DNA from: UBA1426 sp050953365
GTDB taxonomy: Bacteria > Bacillota > Clostridia > Peptostreptococcales > Anaerovoracaceae
Direction: 5' to 3'
Length of the DNA: 64,000 bases
NCBI GenBank assembly: GCA_050953365.1
Contig: JBMNMN010000002.1
Location: forward strand, 124,001 to 188,000
Below, in pieces: positions 1 through 8,805 of this stretch; within the stretch, counting starts at the first letter, position 1; each line of letters begins with the position of its first letter. Position numbers and translations under genes: made by a program. Below the pieces are notes generated by a model. The model did no database searches. It worked only from the letters and a program-made list of their open reading frames with translations, and was not told where the DNA came from.

Positions 1-2
1 AG

Positions 3-116
3 TTTTTGAAAACTTACAGTGAACCGGACGGCCAGGGACCCTATATGATCGTTGTCCGCGGGGACAAGTTCAGCCAGCGATGGGCCAAATATGTGGTTGA
101 ATTAAACGTGGAATAG
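3..116 (+). CDS. C-terminal end of an exported sulfite-oxidase-fold protein (partial)
   Basis: Only the last 37 codons are in the window, ending at TAG 114-116. The reading frame is open from the window edge. The tail, with the pattern GPYMIVVRGDKFSQRWAKYV, resembles the C-terminus of the protein ending at 8366 (GAMRVVVLDDFFGQRFTNYL). The fragment is therefore probably another copy of the molybdopterin-type (SUOX-like) fold domain found in the proteins at 3491, 5285 and 7308. It lies directly upstream of the ECF ATPase gene and is probably in the same operon. The function of the whole protein cannot be seen. Confidence 0.55.
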   Translation, partial: FLKTYSEPDGQGPYMIVVRGDKFSQRWAKYVVELNVE

Positions 117-133
117 TTGAAGGAAGAGAAGAG

Positions 134-796
134 ATGAAGGTGATAAAGGCAAATAGCATCACATTTAAATACAAGGGCCAGGAAGAGCCTTTGTTTTCGG
201 ATGTCTCCTTTCAGCTGGAAAAGGGAAAGATCGCTGTGCTTACCGGGCCTTCCGGCTCCGGGAAAACCACCATGGGATTATGCTTTGCCGGGGTTATACC
301 TCATCTCATAGAAGGAATATTCGAAGGGAAGGTAGAAATTGAAGGCAGAGTCGGCATGGTATTTCAGGATCCCGACCTGCAGGTGTTTCTGCCAGCGGTG
401 GAAGATGAACTGGCCTTTGCTCCGGAGAACCTCTGCTGTTCCAGGGAAGAAACGAGAAAAAGAATCCAAGGAGCTTTAGAACAACTGGGAATCCCTTCCC
501 TTCGTGAAAGGGATCCTGCCAGACTATCCGGAGGACAAAAGCAACTGGTCGCTTTGGGCGGCGTATTGACAATGAAACCGGATCTGCTGATCCTGGACGA
601 GACCTTTTCCCATTTGGACCGTGAGGCAAGGAAAAGAGTAAAAGATCTTTTGCTGACTCTGAAGGCAAATGGCGTCACAACAATCCTTATCGGTCACGAT
701 GCCGACAGCCGAGAGGTTGCGGATGAAATCTTTATCCTAAATGAAGGAAAGCTGGAGCCCTGTTCTCCCAAGCCGGAGGTGGACCGATTTGACTAA
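134..796 (+). CDS. ECF transporter ATPase subunit (EcfA type)
   Basis: The 220-residue protein is an ABC ATPase of the energy-coupling-factor type. It carries Walker A GPSGSGKTT (about residues 39-47), a Q-loop MVFQDPDLQ, the signature LSGGQ, Walker B LLILDE and the switch His in IGHD. In ECF importers two such ATPases pair with EcfT and a separate substrate-binding S component. The second ATPase and EcfT follow directly with overlapping starts, so this is a complete energising module. No S component is visible in the window; it may lie upstream or elsewhere. The start ATG at 134 is preceded by GGAAGAGAAGAG. The substrate is unknown. Confidence 0.9.
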   Translation: MKVIKANSITFKYKGQEEPLFSDVSFQLEKGKIAVLTGPSGSGKTTMGLCFAGVIPHLIEGIFEGKVEIEGRVGMVFQDPDLQVFLPAVEDELAFAPENLCCSREETRKRIQGALEQLGIPSLRERDPARLSGGQKQLVALGGVLTMKPDLLILDETFSHLDREARKRVKDLLLTLKANGVTTILIGHDADSREVADEIFILNEGKLEPCSPKPEVDRFD

Positions 797-1508
797 AATG
801 GGGAAAGAAGATCCGGCCATCCGTGCAGAAGACCTCACTTTCCGGTATGAGGATTCCATTCATCGAAGGGCAGGAAAAAGTTCGGCCGGGGAGCCTGTCA
901 TCTCCGGGCTGGGGCTCACATTATACAGAGGGGAAGCCGTTGCCCTCACCGGGCAAAACGGCGCGGGAAAGACCACACTGGGAAAGCTTCTTGCGGGTAT
1001 TTTTAAACCTTCCTCCGGGCGCGTGATCCTATTTGGGAAGGACACAGAAGAGATGCAGCTCTTTGAGATCGGTCAGAAAATCGGATACTGCTTTCAAAAC
1101 CCGGAGAGGCAGCTCTTTGCATCCACCGTGGAGGAAGAGATCGGCTTTGGACTCATTTACAGAGGAAGGCCAAAGGCGGAGGTGGACAGGATTACCGAGG
1201 AGTTGATAAAACTTTTCCAGCTGGAATCCGTGCGAGATTGCTTTCCTTTGAACCTGAGCTATGGTGAAAAGAAGAGGCTGGCTCTTGCAGCGGGCCTTGC
1301 TCTTTCACCGGAATATCTGATTTTAGATGAACCTACTGCAGGACTGGATTCCCGGCGAATTGAGATCCTAAGCAGGGTACTGAAGGAGCTGCGGAGCAGA
1401 AATACAGGAATGCTGTTGATCAGCCATAATGAAGAGTTTCTCCGCGATAATACCACACGGATTCTTACCATGGAAGGGGGGCGGATTATTCATGACCATA
1501 GGATTTGA
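789..1508 (+). CDS. ECF transporter ATPase subunit (second, EcfA' type)
   Basis: This 239-residue ABC ATPase has Walker A TGQNGAGKTT, a Q-loop YCFQNPERQ, the signature LSYGE (a variant of LSGGQ common in one half of ECF ATPase pairs), Walker B YLILDEP and the switch His in ISHN. I chose the TTG start at 789 because GGAGGT at 775-780 lies 8 bases upstream. The ATG at 798 is an alternative, but at 17 bases from that Shine-Dalgarno it is too far. The start overlaps the end of the first ATPase gene, which indicates translational coupling. It should form the heterodimer that drives the EcfT-S complex. Confidence 0.88.
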   Translation: MTKMGKEDPAIRAEDLTFRYEDSIHRRAGKSSAGEPVISGLGLTLYRGEAVALTGQNGAGKTTLGKLLAGIFKPSSGRVILFGKDTEEMQLFEIGQKIGYCFQNPERQLFASTVEEEIGFGLIYRGRPKAEVDRITEELIKLFQLESVRDCFPLNLSYGEKKRLALAAGLALSPEYLILDEPTAGLDSRRIEILSRVLKELRSRNTGMLLISHNEEFLRDNTTRILTMEGGRIIHDHRI

Positions 1509-2268
1509 AGCTTCCCGATCTGAAGAAGACAAGGTGTTCATGCCGGACCCCAGAACAAAGCTGGTCCTCATCGTCTGTCTGTCTTCTATGGCGGTGTTCA
1601 TGAATCATCTGATACTATTGGGAGCCTTGTTCCTGATCTCCCTGCTGTTGCTCCTGCTATTCAGGGTAAACGTAAAGGGTGTGTGGAAGAGGACAAGAGC
1701 ATTGCTGGTCATCGTGGTGTTTATTGCCCTGGCCCAGAGTCTCTTCGGCCAGGGCGGACAAGCCCTGATCACGCTGGGCAGGCTGGAGCTCCTGACAACC
1801 GGGGGTCTTATCCTTGCGGGAGAATTCATCCTGCGGATGCTGATTATCTTTACATCCGCATGCATTCTCACCACCTGCGGAAGCAGGGATGTTATCCAAG
1901 GGCTGGTACAGTGGAAGCTTCCCTACGAAATTGCTTTCATGGCGGCACTGGGAATCCGGTTTATTCCGGTTTTCGGAGATGAATTCCGGGATGCCAGGAC
2001 AGCCATCCAGCTTCGTGGGATTGACATAAAGGCGCTGAGGCTGAAGCAAAAAATAGAAGTCTACGCCAGCTTGTTCCAACCGGTGGTGGCAGGAGCTCTG
2101 ATCAAGTCAAGGGCTTTGTCCCTGTCCATGGAAATGAGGGGATTTCGTTCCTTTCCGAACAGGGTCAGCTACCGTGTACTTCGGTTGAAAAGCTTAGATT
2201 TTGTTATTATGGGGGCGGCCCTGATACTAACTACAGGCGTTTTGGCCCTTTATTATATAGGCTTATGA
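1492..2268 (+). CDS. ECF transporter transmembrane subunit EcfT
   Basis: The 258-residue membrane protein begins at ATG 1492, inside the end of the ATPase gene, with GGAAGGGGGG just upstream. It has an N-terminal MPDPRTKL segment typical of EcfT/CbiQ, several hydrophobic helices, and the cytoplasmic region with A-R coupling signatures (GIRFIPVFGDEFRDARTAIQ and a later ALIKSRALSLSMEMRGF) that dock on the two ATPases. Together with the two preceding genes it makes an ECF module. The following mobB-like gene starts 51 bases downstream, so the module is probably co-transcribed with it. Confidence 0.9.
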   Translation: MTIGFEASRSEEDKVFMPDPRTKLVLIVCLSSMAVFMNHLILLGALFLISLLLLLLFRVNVKGVWKRTRALLVIVVFIALAQSLFGQGGQALITLGRLELLTTGGLILAGEFILRMLIIFTSACILTTCGSRDVIQGLVQWKLPYEIAFMAALGIRFIPVFGDEFRDARTAIQLRGIDIKALRLKQKIEVYASLFQPVVAGALIKSRALSLSMEMRGFRSFPNRVSYRVLRLKSLDFVIMGAALILTTGVLALYYIGL

Positions 2269-2319
2269 TCAATTTGGCCGGGACCTTTGTCGGTTATCCG
2301 GTAAGGAAAGAGGGATTCT

Positions 2320-2844
2320 ATGAAAGTGTTTTCGATTTTCGGGGTTTCCAACTCCGGAAAGACTACCACAACCGAAGCCATCATTACCGAGTTGTGTCGC
2401 CGAAACTATACGGTAGGCTCTATAAAGGATATTCATTTCGAGGATTTTATCATGGATACAGAAGGGACGGATACCTGGCGTCACAAGAGAGCAGGATCCA
2501 GCCTGGTGACTGCAAGAGGGCTTTATGAAACCGGTGTGATGTTCCCCTTTCGACTTCCTTTGGAAAAACTTCTTCTTCTTTACGATCAGGATTTTGTGGT
2601 GCTGGAAGGAGCCAATAACTTCCTGGGACCCGCCATTATATCCGCCCATACAGAGGAAGAAATTAATGAACGCATGAGAGACACTGTCTTTGCCGTAACA
2701 GGTCGAATCTCGGAAACAATCAGCGAATATCAAGGACTACCTGTCTTTGATGCAAGAAAGGATGTCATTAAAATGGTGGATCTGATCATAGAAGCTGTGC
2801 CGGAATGGACAGGCCAGAAAGAATGGCTGGAACAGGTGATCTAA
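2320..2844 (+). CDS. MobB-like P-loop nucleotide-binding protein
   Basis: This 174-residue protein starts with a P-loop FGVSNSGKTTTTEAI (about residues 7-21). It has the MobB-type continuation VGSIKDIHFEDFIMDTEGTDT and later DFVVLEGAN. MobB proteins bind GTP and assist attachment of GMP to molybdopterin in making the bis-MGD cofactor. The neighbours carry molybdopterin-oxidoreductase-like folds, which fits a cofactor role, but no other Moco biosynthesis gene is visible here. The ATG is preceded by AAGAGGG. Its stop overlaps the next start (TAATG). Confidence 0.8.
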   Translation: MKVFSIFGVSNSGKTTTTEAIITELCRRNYTVGSIKDIHFEDFIMDTEGTDTWRHKRAGSSLVTARGLYETGVMFPFRLPLEKLLLLYDQDFVVLEGANNFLGPAIISAHTEEEINERMRDTVFAVTGRISETISEYQGLPVFDARKDVIKMVDLIIEAVPEWTGQKEWLEQVI

Positions 2845-3494
2845 TGGAAAAAACGGAGATAATAGAGAGGTTTTCCAGTAAGAAGAACCAGGTGTTTCAT
2901 GTCCGGGGAGAACATTACGACTGGGTGAAGAAGGTTTTTGCCGATCCTGAGGGCTTTGAAACAGAAAAAATGATAGGAGATCTCCTGACGGATACGGACC
3001 TAGCTGTTCCTAGGCGCCTCTTCCTGGACGAAAACCGCTTTACCATAGGCTACGAATATGTCAATGGCTATCCCATTGTAAATATAATTGAAAAGGCAGA
3101 CATTGAAAAAGCCACGGAAATCATGGAGAAGATCTGCGGTTGGCTGGCAGCGTTTTACGGTATCTGCCGGAAAAAAACCGGACGGCAGTATATATGGGGA
3201 GATATTCATCTTCGAAACCTTCTCTACGAAGAAGAAACCGGCATGGTATACGGCGTGGATTTTGAAGAATGCCGGCTAGGCCGTATGGAGACCGACGCAG
3301 CCCGCATTTATGTATTTATACTCCATTACGATCCGGCCTTCACTGAAAGAAAAAAGCAACTGGCCAGGTTCTTAAAGGAAACCTTATCGGCTTCACTGGA
3401 GTTGGATGAAGAATTCCTGGAGCAGGAAATCCGCCGCGAAACTGAAGAATTGCTAGCCCGGCGTAGTTGTGGTACAAAGGAAATGAGGAAATGA
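2844..3494 (+). CDS. Protein-kinase-fold protein (RIO/APH-like)
   Basis: The 216-residue protein has a kinase-like C-lobe: WGDIHLRNLLY (catalytic-loop-like D..N) followed by VYGVDFEECRLG, matching a metal-binding D before the activation segment. The N-lobe is short, with a possible ATP-binding Lys in WVKKVF. The family is related to RIO and aminoglycoside-phosphotransferase folds; the substrate is unknown. The start ATG 2844 overlaps the mobB-like stop as TAATG, and its TGA overlaps the next start, so it belongs to the same operon. It could phosphorylate a small molecule or a protein. I infer no more than a kinase fold. Confidence 0.6.
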   Translation: MEKTEIIERFSSKKNQVFHVRGEHYDWVKKVFADPEGFETEKMIGDLLTDTDLAVPRRLFLDENRFTIGYEYVNGYPIVNIIEKADIEKATEIMEKICGWLAAFYGICRKKTGRQYIWGDIHLRNLLYEEETGMVYGVDFEECRLGRMETDAARIYVFILHYDPAFTERKKQLARFLKETLSASLELDEEFLEQEIRRETEELLARRSCGTKEMRK

Positions 3495-5263
3495 GAACGG
3501 GATACTTTTATAATAAATGGAAGAAAAGGGACAATATCGAGGTCCTCGGATATCTCATCATCGCGACAGCTGCAGTGATAATGATTTTAATTGCCCTTGC
3601 AGGATGTACTTCCGAAGGGTTCCATACTTCCACAGAGAATGGGAGCCAACTAACAGAGAACCGGAGTTTCTCTTTTATTTATATGGGAGATCCGCAGGCG
3701 GATCCGGAAACGGGGGATTACAGCCCATGGGGCAGCCTGCTTTCCCTTGCTGCGGAGGACGAAAGGGAACCGGCCTTTGTTCTCATCTCCGGAGATTTGG
3801 TTAATGACGGCAACGATAGGACGGAATGGCAGGCCTTCTTCGAAGCCGGAAAGGAAGTCCTGGACCGATTGCCCCTGTACCCGGCCATGGGAAATCACGA
3901 CAATACTGAGTTGTTCAAGGAACTGTTCGATTTGCCGCAAAACGGGCCGGTAGGAAAAGAGGATGCTTTCTATTCTTTCGACTATGGAGACGTGCATTTT
4001 ACCGTTTTGGATAGCAACGCCATGGGAGCGGCTGATCCGGCAGATGTGGCTTGGCTGAAAGAGGACCTGGCCGGTACAGAAAAATCCTATCGCATCGTCA
4101 TGTTCCATCACCCTCCCTATACGGCGGCAGATATACCAAAAGATGAGATACGGGCTCAGACAATCCGGGAAATCTTTGTTCCCATTTTAGAAGAATATAA
4201 TGTAGATCTGGTCCTTTCCGGGCATCAGCATGTATATATGCGAACCCACCCCATTAGAAACGGAGAAATCCGTGAGGATGGCATCGTTTATCTTGTCAGC
4301 GCATCCGGCGGAAAGCAATACACTCCCATGCAGCGGGATTATACAGCCTTTGCTTTTGGAAATCGGCCGGTGTATTCCATCTGCACCGTGGATGAAGCAG
4401 GCATTTTGTTGGAAACACGGGATTCTGAGGGGAATCCGGTAGATAGCTGCAGGATCGGAGAAAAGCAGCCACCGCTTTCTTTTACTTCTGAGCAGCAAAA
4501 TAGAACCTTAACGATTACGGATAAAGATAGTGGAAAACAGTGGAGCTACAGCCTGAAAGAACTCGCTGAGCTTCCGGATATGGGATTCCAACACCTTTAT
4601 TCCACAGTCAACAACTGGCCGTCTCCCTCCACATATGCGGCAAAAGGTATTAAAATCCGGCGTATTTTGGAGGAGATGAACATCTATGATAAGATACAGA
4701 CCATCACATTCCGGTCAGCTGATGGTTACGAGGTCAGCTTCACCAAAGATCAAATTTTGACGAATCCACGCTGGTATTTTCCTCTTTTCGATAAGGGACT
4801 GGCGGATGACGCTCAGCCTGTGGAACCCATCCTGGCCTATGCATACAAAGAAGGGTCTTTGGATTTAGAAGATGCGGTCCCCGAACCCCTCTGCCTGATT
4901 CTGGGTCAGACCAATCCGGCAGAGCATACCAACCCGGCTTTTGTGGAAGATGTGACCGAAATCATCTTTTCGGCAGAGGAACCGGAAGTGTGGGAACCGG
5001 CTTCCACCTTCCCCGGAGAAGGCAACATTGCCTCGGGAGAAACGGTAAAGCTCCAACACCCTTACTTTGGCCTTGTGAAACTGCACTATACCTTGGACGG
5101 CACGGAACCCACTGAACTCTCCCCCATGTATAATCCAAGCACTTACCGGCCTGAATTGAACGTGCCCATATCCATAACGGAAGACACAGTGATCAAGGTG
5201 ATTACTGTGGGCTACGGGAAACGAAACAGCCCGGTGGCCACATACACCTTTACTGTCCGGTAG
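3491..5263 (+). CDS. Lipoprotein: metallophosphatase + SUOX-like fold + chitobiase-type C-terminal domain
   Basis: The protein has 590 residues. The start ATG 3491 overlaps the previous stop. A membrane segment ends in the lipobox LAGC, so it should be a lipoprotein outside the membrane. Residues about 56-320 form a calcineurin-like metallophosphatase: MGDPQAD, SGDLVNDG, GNHD, FHHPPY and GHQHVY supply the metal ligands. Residues about 333-495 match the molybdopterin/sulfite-oxidase-like fold also present in neighbours, with the shared VNNWPS motif. Residues 510-590 resemble the CHB_HEX C-terminal domain (LHYTLDGTEPT, GYGKRNS). The phosphatase substrate is unknown. No molybdenum-ligand Cys is evident in the SUOX-like part, so it may serve as a binding module. 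Confidence 0.78.
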   Translation: MRTGYFYNKWKKRDNIEVLGYLIIATAAVIMILIALAGCTSEGFHTSTENGSQLTENRSFSFIYMGDPQADPETGDYSPWGSLLSLAAEDEREPAFVLISGDLVNDGNDRTEWQAFFEAGKEVLDRLPLYPAMGNHDNTELFKELFDLPQNGPVGKEDAFYSFDYGDVHFTVLDSNAMGAADPADVAWLKEDLAGTEKSYRIVMFHHPPYTAADIPKDEIRAQTIREIFVPILEEYNVDLVLSGHQHVYMRTHPIRNGEIREDGIVYLVSASGGKQYTPMQRDYTAFAFGNRPVYSICTVDEAGILLETRDSEGNPVDSCRIGEKQPPLSFTSEQQNRTLTITDKDSGKQWSYSLKELAELPDMGFQHLYSTVNNWPSPSTYAAKGIKIRRILEEMNIYDKIQTITFRSADGYEVSFTKDQILTNPRWYFPLFDKGLADDAQPVEPILAYAYKEGSLDLEDAVPEPLCLILGQTNPAEHTNPAFVEDVTEIIFSAEEPEVWEPASTFPGEGNIASGETVKLQHPYFGLVKLHYTLDGTEPTELSPMYNPSTYRPELNVPISITEDTVIKVITVGYGKRNSPVATYTFTVR

Positions 5264-5284
5264 AGAAGATGAAAAGGAGTCCTT

Positions 5285-7318
5285 ATGTACTATCAACGAA
5301 ACAGAAAAAAAACAAAGAAACTGCTGTTAATTCTCCTCCTTTTAGCCCTCATCCTTGCGTTGATGGGTTGCAGCGGCGTGAAAGGAGGATCCGGGGATGC
5401 CGAATATGAAGCCCAGATTATAACCTTCGAAGGCATTTCGAAAAAAGAACAGGCGGATGTCTCCGTAACAGAAATATCTATTTCTGAGCTTCGCAAGCTT
5501 CCCCAATACGATCTGGATGCCAGTTACAAGAGAACAACAGGGATGCTGGAAGAGTTTCGGATGAGGGGACCTTACCTCCGTGAGGTGATCAGTCATCTGG
5601 GAGGAGATCTTTCCGAATATGCGGGAATCGGAGTCATTGGCCGAGACGGCTACTATTGTCTCCTGTCCAAAGAAGTTATTGATGCCACACCGGATCTCAT
5701 GCTGGCCCTGGTGGTGGACGGAGAAGCAAAGCTGGACGAAGATAGTGCTCCCGCCAGACTGGCGGTTCAGGGACAATTCGGCCCATATTGGGTCAAACAA
5801 GTGGAAAAAGTCATCCTCTACGATGAGATACCGGAGAAAGAGATTACTTCGGTCTGGGTTTTCCAAAGTCTTACGGAGGGTATTGAGCCCTTTGAGTATG
5901 AATATTACGGAAGCAAAGACGCTTCCATTGAGTTGGGACAGATCTTCTCCAGGCTGGACCACGTGGACAGCAAAGCCTTTTTCACCATGAAGTCTGCCGA
6001 TGGGTTTAAGAAGAACGAAGCCATCAACATCGTAAAATCCCGCTATTATATCAAGGTGGAGGGCAAAGACGCCCCCACAAACATATCTCCCTATATCAAG
6101 CTGGGGATGAACGTCCACAATATTGCATGGATTTCCACCAATCAGGATGCGGCTGTGTTTCCCCATAAGCTGGCAGAGTATATGGAACTGGTGGAAATAG
6201 GTGGCCAAAAAGGCATCCTCCTTTCGGAGGTGCTCTACGAGACGGAAGTGGAGGCAATCCGGGACTTTTACTTCGATGTGTTGGGTACCGATGGGGAGAA
6301 GATTACCGTATCCGGAAAAGAACTGACGAAAGGGATCCTGGTGCCAAGAGACGACGGAAGTGCCGGTGTAGTCTGGGCGCATGAAACAGGATACCCATCC
6401 ATTGAAAAGCTATTGCGAATCCGTCTGGCGAAGGACGGGGAGTCGGACTCAGGCGGTGAAGTTCCGGACGATGAAGGGTCTCCGGATGGGCTTTCCGATT
6501 CGCAAAACACAGGTTCCTTAACTTCGACCCTGGGCAGCAACAAAGTCAAACCCGATACGGTGCTTGAAATTACCGGTGACGGAGTCACCAATCCCCGCTA
6601 TTTTTCGCTTAATGATCTGAGAAGTCTTGCGGCTTTATCCACTAAAAACAGCGGTTATCTGGAACAGGTATTTTCCGTGGTCAACAACTGGCCTACGAAA
6701 AAGTTTCAAGTCGCCAAGGGTGCCGATCTTAAGCTTCTGCTTGAAATAGCAGGATTGAAGAAAGAAGCGACTTCGTTCCGAGTGGAAGCTGCAGACGGAT
6801 ATTATTTTCATTTGACACGGGAACAGCTGTTGGGGAAACGCTATTGTTATCCAGGTTTATTGGAGGGGAATACCGCCGGGGCAAAGGAAGTGAAACCAAT
6901 GGTGGCCTGGGCCTGCGAAACGGGAACCAAGGATCTCTCCAAAGCAAAGGATTGCGGTCTGCGACTCATCATAGGGCAACTTGGCCTCTATGATGTAAAC
7001 ACGGCCCCCTCGGTGCAGGATATGATTGCTATCAAGGTATCCACAGAGCCTATAGGAAGGTGGACTGCTCCCTCGGTGACCGTGGAGGGGGGAGCGTTGG
7101 TCTTTTCCCATGAAGCCATGGATCAGGTGAAGCTGCACTACACAATTGATGGAACAACGCCCACCTATGACAGTCCGGTTTACAATCCTAGCACCTCTTA
7201 TTTTCAGCCTGAGTTGACGCAACCCATACAGGTGACGGGAAATGGAAAAGTAAAAGTAAAAGTAAAGGCAATAGGCTATGGGAAAGAAGACAGCGAGGTG
7301 ATCTCTTTTGATTACTGA
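5285..7318 (+). CDS. Lipoprotein with repeated SUOX-like fold domains and CHB_HEX-type tail
   Basis: This 677-residue protein starts with a lipoprotein signal (lipobox LMGC) after AAGGAG at 5274-5279. Three regions look like copies of the molybdopterin-oxidoreductase fold: about residues 57-182, 188-382 and 423-592. The last carries VVNNWPT, very close to the motif in the preceding lipoprotein. A low-complexity acidic linker (about 385-420) separates the copies. Residues 595-677 repeat the LHYTIDGTTPT and GYGKEDS pattern of a CHB_HEX C-terminal domain. No Cys is present at the expected Mo-ligand position, so catalysis is doubtful. Its TGA overlaps the next start. It is probably surface-exposed and works with the FMN-binding protein. 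Confidence 0.72.
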   Translation: MYYQRNRKKTKKLLLILLLLALILALMGCSGVKGGSGDAEYEAQIITFEGISKKEQADVSVTEISISELRKLPQYDLDASYKRTTGMLEEFRMRGPYLREVISHLGGDLSEYAGIGVIGRDGYYCLLSKEVIDATPDLMLALVVDGEAKLDEDSAPARLAVQGQFGPYWVKQVEKVILYDEIPEKEITSVWVFQSLTEGIEPFEYEYYGSKDASIELGQIFSRLDHVDSKAFFTMKSADGFKKNEAINIVKSRYYIKVEGKDAPTNISPYIKLGMNVHNIAWISTNQDAAVFPHKLAEYMELVEIGGQKGILLSEVLYETEVEAIRDFYFDVLGTDGEKITVSGKELTKGILVPRDDGSAGVVWAHETGYPSIEKLLRIRLAKDGESDSGGEVPDDEGSPDGLSDSQNTGSLTSTLGSNKVKPDTVLEITGDGVTNPRYFSLNDLRSLAALSTKNSGYLEQVFSVVNNWPTKKFQVAKGADLKLLLEIAGLKKEATSFRVEAADGYYFHLTREQLLGKRYCYPGLLEGNTAGAKEVKPMVAWACETGTKDLSKAKDCGLRLIIGQLGLYDVNTAPSVQDMIAIKVSTEPIGRWTAPSVTVEGGALVFSHEAMDQVKLHYTIDGTTPTYDSPVYNPSTSYFQPELTQPIQVTGNGKVKVKVKAIGYGKEDSEVISFDY

Positions 7319-8366
7319 TGGAAGAGTGCCCGGCAAAATCAATAAGGGTTTTCTCGTATTTGTTATCCTGCTTGTGGTCTTCGCGGGAGCGTTCCTCTTT
7401 CTGAACGGCAGGGAATCACCCGAACCATCGGAAGCTGAGCTTTCCGCTCTCAATGATATCTTCGGGGCCTCCTATACACTGGAGGATTATACCATTATTA
7501 CCGAAGAGCTGATGACACAGGAGAGGCAGGAAAAGTTCAAAGCTGTAAAGAAAATATTCCTTACTCCGTCCGGAGATTATGGCTTTATTTGCAAGCCCGT
7601 GGCGTATAACGGACCGGTGTCATTGGCTGTTGGCATCGACGGAGAAACAGATCTCACACTTGGTCTTCGCATAGTGGAGCATATGGAGACTGAGCACTAT
7701 GTCCGGGACATGAATAACAGTTGGTTTACGGACCGATTTGCCGGAAAGACGGCGGAAAACTATCTGAAGACAGTAAAGCTGGACAGCCGAAGTGACGATG
7801 AAGTGGTCATCATCACCGGAGCTACCGTCACCACCGACGGTATAGTCAACGGTGTCAACGCCTGTATGGGCGTCTATCAGGAAGCCTTTTTAGGAAGACA
7901 GGCAGAGCCTGTGCCCTATATGGTCCGCTTTGAACGGGAGGAAGGGGATGGACCTGAAGAAACGGGATCTGTTGCAATTCGCGCCTATGGAGTTGTGCTG
8001 GGGGAGGTAACTTTGGAAGAGATACAGAAGATGCCTTCCGTGAAGCGGACTCTGAGCATCCATTCCACAGCCGGAACGACCAACCACAGCTTTCGCGGCA
8101 CGCTGCTGTCCAATGTCATTGCAGCCGTAGACCCAGAACTGCTGGCAGAATATGAAATGGTTCAGCCCGTGGGTGTGGATGATTATCTGTCCAATATATC
8201 CATGGATGAGGTATTGGCAGAGAATGCAGTCTACCTCATGTACGAAGACAACGGAGAGCTTCTCCCGAAAAAAGACGGAAAACCGGGTGCCATGCGGGTA
8301 GTGGTACTGGATGACTTCTTCGGTCAGCGATTCACCAACTATCTCATAGAGATTGTACTGGAATAG
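7308..8366 (+). CDS. Membrane-anchored FMN-binding (flavinylated) protein with SUOX-like domain
   Basis: The 352-residue protein begins at TTG 7308, with GAGGTG at 7295-7300, and overlaps the preceding stop. One N-terminal membrane helix (about residues 13-33) anchors an extracytoplasmic FMN-binding domain. The motif IITGATVTT (about residues 166-175) fits the S/T-G-A-T site where ApbE attaches FMN to Thr in RnfG/NqrC-type domains. The C-terminal part (about 225-352) is again SUOX-like and ends similarly to the partial gene at position 3. It is likely to move electrons outside the membrane. No ApbE gene is in the window. Confidence 0.8.
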   Translation: MITDGRVPGKINKGFLVFVILLVVFAGAFLFLNGRESPEPSEAELSALNDIFGASYTLEDYTIITEELMTQERQEKFKAVKKIFLTPSGDYGFICKPVAYNGPVSLAVGIDGETDLTLGLRIVEHMETEHYVRDMNNSWFTDRFAGKTAENYLKTVKLDSRSDDEVVIITGATVTTDGIVNGVNACMGVYQEAFLGRQAEPVPYMVRFEREEGDGPEETGSVAIRAYGVVLGEVTLEEIQKMPSVKRTLSIHSTAGTTNHSFRGTLLSNVIAAVDPELLAEYEMVQPVGVDDYLSNISMDEVLAENAVYLMYEDNGELLPKKDGKPGAMRVVVLDDFFGQRFTNYLIEIVLE

Positions 8367-8403
8367 AAAAAACAGAAAGGGAAATACTGGAGATCTAAGT
8401 GAA

Positions 8404-8709
8404 ATGATGAAACAAAACCTGCTCAAAGTCAAAGGCATAATATCCACAGTGCTGATCCTATCCGGATTTTTTAGCTTTCTAACCGGTGCCGTACTCTTCT
8501 TTTCAAAATATGGTATGTGGCTCATCTTTACCCGGAAATTTATTAATGATGTTCACGCTTTTTCGGCTCTGATTATGGGCTTATGCATTCCGATTCATCT
8601 TTACCTAAACAGAAAGCTGTATAAGATGGAGCTTAAAGCTCTGCGTAATGGCGGTAGAAAGCCGATCGGAAATGTGAAGTCAGAAGAAAATATTAAACAA
8701 GATTATTAG
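8404..8709 (+). CDS. Small two-helix membrane protein (DUF4405-like)
   Basis: The 101-residue protein starts at ATG 8404, with CTGGAGAT about 10 bases upstream. It has two hydrophobic segments (about residues 9-31 and 47-67). The second contains VHAFSALIMGLCIPIHLYLN, in which two His residues on one helix could ligate haem, as in small cytochrome-b-like DUF4405 domains. It is the last gene of the surface redox operon, right after the FMN-binding protein. That position suggests an electron-transfer partner across the membrane. The haem role is inference. Confidence 0.55.
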   Translation: MMKQNLLKVKGIISTVLILSGFFSFLTGAVLFFSKYGMWLIFTRKFINDVHAFSALIMGLCIPIHLYLNRKLYKMELKALRNGGRKPIGNVKSEENIKQDY

Positions 8710-8769
8710 TGACACATTCCGGGCTAGCTCCGTTGTATAATACGGAAAAGTGATAATGCGGAAAAGTGA

Positions 8770-8798
8770 TTGACACGATTTTTAATCTATGTTAACAT
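8770..8798 (+). promoter_or_regulatory. Sigma-A-type promoter upstream of the subtilase leader
   Basis: TTGACA at 8770-8775, a 17-base spacer and TAACAT at 8793-8798. It would give a leader of about 240 bases before the subtilase start at 9049. Confidence 0.65.
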
Positions 8799-8805
8799 TT
8801 AAACA

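Noticed and set aside
5342..6382. Long antisense open frame (346 codons) opposite the lipoprotein gene
   Set aside because: It has no recognisable motif, no ribosome binding site, and the sense frame has clear domain repeats and a lipobox.
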